From the IMG/VR virus record IMGVR_UViG_3300034071_000782, positions 1 to 23,420 of that record: a stretch of DNA of 23,420 bases; one strand, 5' to 3'. The stretch is from a virus. The position numbers and the translations under genes are program-made. Numbering within the stretch: position 1 is the first letter of the stretch; every line of letters starts with the position of its first letter. The notes below the pieces were generated by a model, which worked only from the letters and a program-made list of their open reading frames with translations, was not told the origin of the DNA and ran no database searches. Below, piece after piece: positions 15,031 through 19,839 of this stretch.

Positions 15031-15314
15031 ATGTAAAACTTATTAGACTGAATACTGGAGAAGACGTTATTGCTGATCTAATCAGTGAGACTGAAAATTC
15101 TCTTGTTTTATCAAATCCAATTGTTGCGGTTCCTTCTGGAAGAGGTGAACTTGGGTTTGCACCTTGGTCTCCTCTTCTTAGTAAAGAAGTGAAAGAGATT
15201 ACAATTAATAAACACTATGTTGTTTATGTATCTGAGACTCAAGATCAAATTGTAGAACAATATAATCAAATTTTTAGTCCAATCATCACACCTAGCAAAC
15301 AACTATCCCTTTGA
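15027..15314 (+). CDS. Sm-like protein, paralogue B
   Basis: 95 residues. Sm-type pattern: VKLIRLNTGEDVIADLI (first strands, G-E-D-V-I), SLVLSNPIVAV, then FAPWSPLL carrying the P-W marker, and ITINKHYVVYVSE as the last strands. It is the most compact family member here, close to a bare Sm domain plus a C-terminal helix. I chose ATG 15027, which overlaps the previous stop as ATGA; ATG 15018 would add three residues. RNA binding as a ring is inferred from fold; it sits in the same operon as the RNA-binding repressor RegA. Confidence 0.65.
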   Translation: MNVKLIRLNTGEDVIADLISETENSLVLSNPIVAVPSGRGELGFAPWSPLLSKEVKEITINKHYVVYVSETQDQIVEQYNQIFSPIITPSKQLSL

Positions 15315-15329
15315 TTTTTATTTTTTATT

Positions 15330-15851
15330 ATGATTAACATTGAACGTATTAACCTTGAAGAGTTTTTTGGTTGCGTTAAAGCAACTAACACAACTCAAAT
15401 GAAATCTAATGCATTTAAAACTCTCCGCACTTGGTTGCAAGAAAAGTCTTTTGCAAAGTGGAGTGATGGTCAACTTGAATATGTTGGTGATTTTAAAGAT
15501 GGAGTTGATTTTGTCTCCGCTGATGAAGTTAACTATGAGATGAAAGGTAAACTTAAAATGTTTAATAAAAATGGATCTACTGGTGTTGTCGATCTTAAGA
15601 ATTTTCGTGGGGAAACAAAAGTAGTAGAAAAAACTTTTGATTATATGCTCCTTGTAGATACTGATTCTATGACACTTGGAGTTACTGATTGGGAAACTGT
15701 TAATAAGCGCGTTTACTTCACTCCCAAATCTCCAGTTGCAAAATTTAAACTTCTTCCTGGTGATTTTACTATTCTTGCTTCAAATGTAAAACCAGCAGAA
15801 AAAAAAATTACTTCTGCACAGATTCTTGAAAATCTTCAGGAGATCCTTTGA
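15330..15851 (+). CDS. Putative PD-(D/E)xK nuclease paired with a Dam methyltransferase
   Basis: 173 residues. No named family is certain. The centre has D60 in DGVDF followed ten residues later by E70-M-K72-G (VNYEMKG), fitting the D...(D/E)xK metal site of restriction-type nucleases, with an upstream acidic residue E50 in GQLEYVGD. The N-terminal half contains MKSNAFKTLRTWLQEKSFAKWSDGQ, a basic helical stretch suited to DNA contact. I remember similar cyanophage ORFs sharing the TWLxxK-F-W-DGQLEYVGD and YExKG blocks. The stop overlaps the start of an adenine methyltransferase gene (TGATG), the usual layout of a restriction-modification pair. Nuclease activity is inferred. An orphan DNA-binding protein is the alternative. 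Confidence 0.5.
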   Translation: MINIERINLEEFFGCVKATNTTQMKSNAFKTLRTWLQEKSFAKWSDGQLEYVGDFKDGVDFVSADEVNYEMKGKLKMFNKNGSTGVVDLKNFRGETKVVEKTFDYMLLVDTDSMTLGVTDWETVNKRVYFTPKSPVAKFKLLPGDFTILASNVKPAEKKITSAQILENLQEIL

Positions 15852-16693
15852 TGAAATCTCTTAAAACTCCCCTTCGTTATCCTGGTGGTAAGTCTCGTGC
15901 TTGTGAGAAGATGGGACCATACTTTCCAGATCTTCGTAACTATAATGAGTTCCGAGAACCATTCCTTGGTGGTGGAAGTGTTGCGATTTATATCACAAAA
16001 AAATATCCTAACCTAGATATTTGGGTAAATGATTTATATGAACCATTGGTAAACTTCTGGCAACAACTTCAGATGTTTGGTAATGATTTAAAAAATGAGT
16101 TAGTTGATTGTAAATTAGCGTATAATACTCCTGAACTTGCTAAAGAACTTTTCCTAAAGTCAAAGGAGCATGTAAATGACAAAAATATGCCCAGTTTTGA
16201 TCGTGCTGTGGCTTTTTATGTTGTTAATAAGTGTAGCTTCAGTGGTCTCACAGAGAGTTCATCATTTTCAGAACAAGCATCGAACTCCAACTTCTCTATG
16301 CGCGGGATCGAAAAACTGCCTGCGTATTCTGCTTTAATTAAAAATTGGCGTATAACTAATTATTCCTACGACTATCTGATGGATGGAAACAAGAGTGCTT
16401 TTATGTATCTCGATCCTCCTTACGATATTAAGGACAACCTCTATGGGCGTAAGGGATCAATGCACAAAGGATTTGATCACGATAAGTTTGCTGCTGATTG
16501 CGATACTAACGATATGGATCAGTTAATCAGTTATAACTCCGATCAACTTGTAAAAGACCGATTTAAGGACTGGAACGCTGCTGAGTTTGATTTGACTTAT
16601 ACAATGCGTTCTGTTGGTGAATATATGCGTGAGCAAAAACAACGTAAAGAACTATTGCTTTTTAATTATGAAATGTCAAGTAACATTGTATAA
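15851..16693 (+). CDS. dam: Dam-type (D12 class) N6-adenine DNA methyltransferase
   Basis: 280 residues. S-adenosylmethionine-dependent N6-adenine methyltransferase of the Dam/D12 family, which usually acts on GATC. Visible: TPLRYPGGKSR at 6-16 (the FxGxK-type AdoMet motif X), FREPFLGGGSV at 34-44 (motif I), WVNDLYEPLVNFW near 58-70, and the catalytic DPPY at 188-191. The target-recognition region lies between. ATG 15851 overlaps the preceding stop; an in-frame TTG one codon upstream is less likely. The gene overlaps the 46-residue gene by 26 bases. In T4-like phages such enzymes protect phage DNA or mark it; pairing with the upstream gene suggests modification matching its specificity. GATC is common in this window, so the site is not avoided. 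Confidence 0.9.
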   Translation: MKSLKTPLRYPGGKSRACEKMGPYFPDLRNYNEFREPFLGGGSVAIYITKKYPNLDIWVNDLYEPLVNFWQQLQMFGNDLKNELVDCKLAYNTPELAKELFLKSKEHVNDKNMPSFDRAVAFYVVNKCSFSGLTESSSFSEQASNSNFSMRGIEKLPAYSALIKNWRITNYSYDYLMDGNKSAFMYLDPPYDIKDNLYGRKGSMHKGFDHDKFAADCDTNDMDQLISYNSDQLVKDRFKDWNAAEFDLTYTMRSVGEYMREQKQRKELLLFNYEMSSNIV

Positions 16694-16808
16694 GGCAGGA
16701 ACTGTATTTAAGGAAGAAGTGATTGCAAAGGATTATCAAGATGCCCGACAAGTTGCTCTCGCTCGTAATCCTGGCGCAAAAGTTGTTGGAGTAACTGCTG
16801 TTTTTTGA
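16668..16808 (+). CDS. 46-residue conserved cyanophage protein
   Basis: From ATG 16668, 46 residues, overlapping the methyltransferase end by 26 bases in another frame. The product KCQVTLYKAGTVFKEEVIAK continues into DYQDARQVALARNPGAKVVGVTAVF. I recall this compact beta-alpha-beta-like pattern (VTLY-AGT, DY-EAR-VALARNP, VTAVF) as a small protein repeatedly found in cyanophages, without known function. The frame is open further upstream to 16614, but that part would lie wholly inside the methyltransferase and looks like noise. A Shine-Dalgarno-preceded TTG gene follows. Confidence 0.65.
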   Translation: MKCQVTLYKAGTVFKEEVIAKDYQDARQVALARNPGAKVVGVTAVF

Positions 16809-16821
16809 TAGGAGAATTATC

Positions 16822-17547
16822 TTGCTTACCTACGAATATAAATTCACACCACATATTAATCCAGGTATACTTGAGTTTCAATTATACAAATATCATATTG
16901 ATTTACTTTGGTCTTATATCAAAAAGTCTACTGTTAATGATGGGTGGATACTTGATAAAGATAATAACGTTGTTGAAAGGGGACCTTATCAACAATGGGC
17001 TTTGTATGATACAACTAAACTTTTTGAGTCTGAAGTTTTAATTCCAGCAGTTAATTCTTATATTAGTCGTTGGGGATATCCAATGAGTTGTAAAACAACT
17101 CATTATCCAATTCCTTGCCTTAATCGCTTTTGGACCAGAATTTCAAGAGCAGGAGAATATCAACCAATACATAATCACCAATCTATTTGGAGCTTTATTA
17201 TTTGGATGAAGATACCTTTTGAATATCAGGATGAGCAAACTGAAGAACTTGCAGAATTATATCCAGAATCTGGAAATATGACTATTTGTTATCTTGATTC
17301 TGTTGGAAGAATTCAAAAAAAACCCTATAGATTGGGTAAGAATTATGAAGGAACTATGATTTTATTCCCTGGAGAATTCAATCATATTGTTTATCCATAT
17401 CATACTAGTGACGAATATCGAATTAGTATAGCTGGAGATGTTGCAATTGATAGTATGCAACACTTAGAACCATTACCCACAAATACTTTTAATGATTTTA
17501 AGTATGGAAATTTCTATAATGCTGAAAACAATAATGAAGTAAATTAA
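16822..17547 (+). CDS. Putative 2OG-Fe(II) oxygenase, TTG start
   Basis: 241 residues. Resembles the phage/cyanophage family of putative 2-oxoglutarate and Fe(II)-dependent oxygenases: the block NRFWTRISRAGEYQPIHNHQS near 101-121, an SFIIWMKIP strand, and GTMILFPGEFNHIVYPY near 177-193, then DEYRISIAGDV with R200 as the likely 2-oxoglutarate-binding arginine. H117 or H119 and H188 are metal-ligand candidates; the expected HxD/E reads H-N-H, so the second ligand is uncertain. The start is TTG 16822 because AGGAG at 16810-16814 lies seven bases upstream and no ATG is near. Substrate unknown (hydroxylation of protein, nucleotide or sugar). The stop overlaps gp62 by one base. Confidence 0.75.
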   Translation: MLTYEYKFTPHINPGILEFQLYKYHIDLLWSYIKKSTVNDGWILDKDNNVVERGPYQQWALYDTTKLFESEVLIPAVNSYISRWGYPMSCKTTHYPIPCLNRFWTRISRAGEYQPIHNHQSIWSFIIWMKIPFEYQDEQTEELAELYPESGNMTICYLDSVGRIQKKPYRLGKNYEGTMILFPGEFNHIVYPYHTSDEYRISIAGDVAIDSMQHLEPLPTNTFNDFKYGNFYNAENNNEVN

Positions 17548-17930
17548 TGGAATTAAAAGATTGGTTAAATTCAATTAATCACACAAAAGATAATCTAGTA
17601 TCTGATGATCCAACTTTAATTAAAAGTTATCCACCTTATATTATTAATAGGTGTCTATCATCTCATATTGACGCAATTTTTTTTGCAAATGAAATGAATA
17701 AAAGTCATTTTCTAGACAAGGAACTGCAATATTCTTTTTATCTAAATAGTTTGAGGAAAAAGAAGAGATTCTCTCCTTGGCTCCGAAAAGATAAAGTTAA
17801 CGACCTTGATATTGTAAAACAATACTATAGTTATAGTAATGATAAAGCAATGCAAGCACTGAAAATTTTATCTAGAGAACAACTCGATTTTATTAAACAA
17901 AGACTTGATACTGGTGGAAAGAACAAATGA
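17547..17930 (+). CDS. gp62: Clamp loader small subunit gp62
   Basis: 127 residues, shorter than T4 gp62 (187). It matches the cyanophage gp62 pattern as I remember it: MELKDWLNSIN at the start, YPPYIINRCLSSHIDAIFFANEMN near 29-52, QYSFYLNSLRKKKRFSPWLRK near 60-80 and DIVKQYYSYSNDKAMQALKIL near 88-108. gp62 has no ATPase motifs; with four gp44 it forms the clamp loader. It starts with TAATG coupling to the oxygenase and ends with ATGA coupling to regA, the T4 order 62-regA. A late-box-like CTAAATA lies inside at 17742-17748. Confidence 0.9.
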   Translation: MELKDWLNSINHTKDNLVSDDPTLIKSYPPYIINRCLSSHIDAIFFANEMNKSHFLDKELQYSFYLNSLRKKKRFSPWLRKDKVNDLDIVKQYYSYSNDKAMQALKILSREQLDFIKQRLDTGGKNK

Positions 17931-18367
17931 CTAATAATACTATTGAACCTCAGGTTAATTGGACACCCAATATGATGGTGGAAGTTATTCTTAATGAACC
18001 TGACGACTTCCTTAAAGTTCGTGAAACTTTAACTCGCATCGGAGTTGCATCGCGCAAGGAGAAAAAACTCTATCAATCTTGCCATATTCTACATAAGCAA
18101 GGTAGATATTATATTACCCACTTTAAAGAATTGTTTGCTTTAGATGGCAAACACGCAAATCTTACTGTCAATGATATTCAAAGAAGGAATAGAATTGCAA
18201 GACTTCTTTCGGATTGGGGTCTGATTAGTGTTGTGAATGGAGACTCTATTAGTGACATTGCACCACTTAATCAAATTAAAGTTCTCTCTTATAAAGATAA
18301 AGGAGACTGGATTCTAGAACAAAAATATAATATTGGGTCTAAGAAGAAACCATCTGACGATGAGTAA
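17927..18367 (+). CDS. regA: RegA translational repressor
   Basis: 146 residues (T4 RegA: 122). RegA binds start regions of many early phage mRNAs and blocks ribosome entry, including those of clamp genes in T4. Strong match: EPDDFLKVRETLTRIGVASRKEKKLYQSCHILHKQGRYYITHFKELF against T4 KPEDFLKVKETLTRMGIAN and LYQSCHILQKKGLYYIVHFKEM, then LLSDWGLI and EQKYNIGS near the end. Relative to T4 it has about 15 extra N-terminal residues and a short acidic C-terminal tail. ATG 17927 overlaps the gp62 stop as ATGA; ATG 17972 or 17975 would give the T4-length N-terminus. A strong terminator follows 21 bases after the stop. Confidence 0.96.
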   Translation: MTNNTIEPQVNWTPNMMVEVILNEPDDFLKVRETLTRIGVASRKEKKLYQSCHILHKQGRYYITHFKELFALDGKHANLTVNDIQRRNRIARLLSDWGLISVVNGDSISDIAPLNQIKVLSYKDKGDWILEQKYNIGSKKKPSDDE

Positions 18368-18387
18368 TAGAAACCGTATAAAAAAGT

Positions 18388-18413
18388 GAGGGGTTTACTA
18401 CCCCTCTTTTTTT
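18388..18413 (+). terminator. Rho-independent terminator after regA
   Basis: GAGGGGT at 18388-18394 pairs with ACCCCTC at 18400-18406 over a TTACT loop, followed by seven T. It closes the operon that starts at 12088. Confidence 0.94.
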
Positions 18414-18422
18414 GTAATCTTG

Positions 18423-18428
18423 TATAAT
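18423..18428 (+). promoter_or_regulatory. TATAAT -10 box before hsp20
   Basis: A perfect TATAAT preceded directly by TG, located just after the regA terminator. No good -35 hexamer is found at 16-18 bases, so it would be a -10-dependent promoter. The leader to ATG 18489 would be about 55 bases. Confidence 0.5.
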
Positions 18429-18488
18429 TAGTAATGGGTGCCGAAAGGGTCCACAAAATACAAACTCGCTTTTAAAGGAGCTACCATA

Positions 18489-18929
18489 ATGACTAACCTT
18501 GTAACCTCACGGTTTACATCTGCGGATTTGCCTGCCTTGATGGACAGGATTACCCGCAATAGCATTGGAATGGATGAATATTTTGATCGTCTATTTAATC
18601 TTCATGAAACTACATCTAATTATCCACCATACAATCTTGTTCAGGTAAGCAATGTGGAATCACGCCTAGAACTTGCACTTGCTGGATTTAAAAAGGAGGA
18701 AGTTCATGTATACACGGAGTATGGAAAACTTTTTGTCGAAGGGCAAAAGGAGGACAGAGAGACTGATACCCATTACCTCCATAAGGGATTGGCTCAACGA
18801 TCTTTCAAAAGAGCGTGGACAATCGCTGATGACACTGAAGTACGAGAGGTTGCCTTTGATAATGGATTGTTGACTATTGTTCTTGGTAAAGTAGTTCCAG
18901 ATCATCATGCTCGTAGAGATTATCTCTAA
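18489..18929 (+). CDS. hsp20: Small heat-shock protein Hsp20
   Basis: 146 residues. An ATP-independent holdase with an alpha-crystallin domain: N-terminal region with DEYFDRLFNL (typical Hsp20 lead-in), then YPPYNLVQVSNVESRLELALAGFKKEEVHVYTEYGKLFVEGQK, i.e. the PPYNI, A-aGf-kee-i-v and l-v-G patterns, and a late AF-NGLLTIVLGK strand matching the A-x-x-x-n-G-v-L motif. The C-terminal IxI motif is absent (VPDHHARRDYL). Hsp20 genes are common in T4-like cyanophages and may protect phage or photosynthetic proteins. ATG 18489 is chosen because AAAGGAG lies eight bases upstream; the frame is open to a GTG at 18438 without support. Confidence 0.93.
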   Translation: MTNLVTSRFTSADLPALMDRITRNSIGMDEYFDRLFNLHETTSNYPPYNLVQVSNVESRLELALAGFKKEEVHVYTEYGKLFVEGQKEDRETDTHYLHKGLAQRSFKRAWTIADDTEVREVAFDNGLLTIVLGKVVPDHHARRDYL

Positions 18930-18932
18930 ATA
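18926..18932 (+). promoter_or_regulatory. T4-type late promoter box CTAAATA
   Basis: The same CTAAATA as at 868-874, here overlapping the hsp20 stop codon and ending 11 bases before ATG 18944. The identical spacing supports a real late promoter. Confidence 0.72.
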
Positions 18933-18943
18933 AAATAAAAACA

Positions 18944-19123
18944 ATGAAAACATTCCGCCAATTTATTACTGAAATTAAAACCATAGGTTTTAAAATGGCA
19001 AAACCCCATAAAGTTTATAGTAAAAATAGAGTGACAAACATTGGTGCTGGCAGAGCAGTTCCAAAAAGATCTGCATCAAGTGCTGGGGGTGATGGTGGTG
19101 ATGGTGGCGGCGGAGATGAATAA
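18944..19123 (+). CDS. 59-residue late protein with capsid-targeting-like N-terminus
   Basis: The product starts MKTFRQFITE, very close to the N-terminal capsid-targeting sequence of T4 internal proteins (MKTYQEFIAE). In T4 that leader directs proteins into the prohead and is cut by the gp21 protease at an (I/L)xE site; I-T-E at 8-10 would fit. After it come a basic middle (KMAKPHKVYSKNRV, PKRS) and a Gly/Asp-rich acidic tail (GGDGGDGGGGDE). The gene is a single late unit, with CTAAATA 11 bases upstream and a terminator downstream. A packaged, DNA-associated or early-injected protein is inferred. The length and disorder leave other small-protein roles open. Confidence 0.68.
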   Translation: MKTFRQFITEIKTIGFKMAKPHKVYSKNRVTNIGAGRAVPKRSASSAGGDGGDGGGGDE

Positions 19124-19148
19124 ATAATACTGAATATCGTCGGCGCAA

Positions 19149-19193
19149 GGGCGAGAGCTGGCAAATATCAGCTCTTGCCCCATTTTCTTTTTT
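19149..19193 (+). terminator. Rho-independent terminator after the 59-residue gene
   Basis: A 12-bp stem (19149-19160 with 19169-19180, one G-T wobble) closes an 8-base loop and is followed by a T-rich run at 19183-19193. Confidence 0.92.
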
Positions 19194-19210
19194 GTGCTAG
19201 TATTTAAATA
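19175..19210 (+). promoter_or_regulatory. Candidate promoter for the Sm-like pair and gp43
   Basis: Two overlapping weak signals. A sigma70-type one: TTGCCC (4 of 6) at 19175-19180, a 17-base spacer, and extended -10 TGC-TAGTAT (4 of 6) at 19195-19203. A late-type one: TTAAATA at 19204-19210, one base off CTAAATA, 16 bases before ATG 19227. One of them probably drives the next operon. Confidence 0.38.
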
Positions 19211-19226
19211 AAGTTTTATCAAAATT

Positions 19227-19577
19227 ATGGCAATTAAATTAGCTGTTGTAAAAACAGGAGAACAGATTGTTACCAAAGTTGAGGAAATGCTTCTTGAAGA
19301 TAAAGTAGTTGGATACTTTTTCATTAAACCTTGTTTAGTAAAAACTACAGATCCAAAAGTTAATAAATCAACTGGTAGTGCATCACTTGATATTAAATTG
19401 AGTCCATGGATTCCATTGGGCAAAGGAATTAGATTTCCAGTTCCTCTTGACTGGATTGTTACGTTTATTGATCCAGTAGACGAACTACACAAAATGTATG
19501 TTGTAGATATTCTTAGAGAAACTGAAGAAACTCAAGAACAATCTATTGTTTTAACCGATTCATGTGAGGATTGCTGA
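19227..19577 (+). CDS. Sm-like protein, paralogue C
   Basis: 116 residues. Begins with AIKLAVVKTGEQIVTKVEE, the same first-strand pattern as paralogue B (VKLIRLNTGEDVIADLI), followed by FFIKPCLV, an insert (TTDPKVNKSTGSASL), then IKLSPWIPLG with the P-W marker and FPVPLDWIVTFIDPVDEL as the closing strands. The C-terminal helix and acidic tail (ETEETQEQS, CEDC) are unique to it. It is followed after one base by paralogue D, so the two may form a mixed ring. It leads the DNA polymerase operon. RNA binding is inferred from fold only. Confidence 0.66.
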   Translation: MAIKLAVVKTGEQIVTKVEEMLLEDKVVGYFFIKPCLVKTTDPKVNKSTGSASLDIKLSPWIPLGKGIRFPVPLDWIVTFIDPVDELHKMYVVDILRETEETQEQSIVLTDSCEDC

Positions 19578-19578
19578 T

Positions 19579-19839
19579 ATGTCAAAAAATTCAAAGGTAA
19601 TTATTTTTACTTCTGGTGGAACTCTGATTTCTCAAATTGAAGAAGCAGAATCTGCTGATATTGGAGAACCTGATTGTAAATTAGTTCAACCATTTAATAT
19701 TATTTCTGATGGTACGCTGCAACCATGGTTAGGAGAAATGACCATTCAGAATGAATTCATGATTCATTCTGATAAAATCTTGACTATTGCCGAACCCACT
19801 GCTAGAATCAAGGAACTGTATGATGACTTGACTAAGTAA
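19579..19839 (+). CDS. Sm-like protein, paralogue D
   Basis: 86 residues. KVIIFTSGGTLISQIEEAE corresponds to the first Sm strands, CKLVQPFNIIS to the middle, GTLQPWLGEM carries the P-W marker, and FMIHSDKILTIAEPTARIKELYDDL gives the last strand and a C-terminal helix. It is the most divergent of the four. I chose ATG 19579; a GTG at 19564 inside the preceding gene is less likely. The stop overlaps the gp43 start (TAATG), so its translation is coupled to DNA polymerase. Confidence 0.6.
   Translation: MSKNSKVIIFTSGGTLISQIEEAESADIGEPDCKLVQPFNIISDGTLQPWLGEMTIQNEFMIHSDKILTIAEPTARIKELYDDLTK

Noticed and set aside
15851-16693. GATC avoidance as a mark of the methyltransferase target
   Set aside because: GATC occurs repeatedly in the window (for example near 3905, 5804 and 16496), so no depletion is evident by eye.
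16805-17041. 78-codon + strand frame starting at ATG 16805
   Set aside because: It overlaps the oxygenase almost wholly; the oxygenase frame has family motifs and a Shine-Dalgarno.
18438-18488. N-terminal extension of Hsp20 from GTG 18438
   Set aside because: ATG 18489 has AAAGGAG at good distance; the extension lies in the leader just after the -10 box.
19119-19126. AATAAATA late-box-like sequence at the end of the 59-residue gene
   Set aside because: It is followed by a terminator with no gene in between, so a chance match over the stop codon is more likely.
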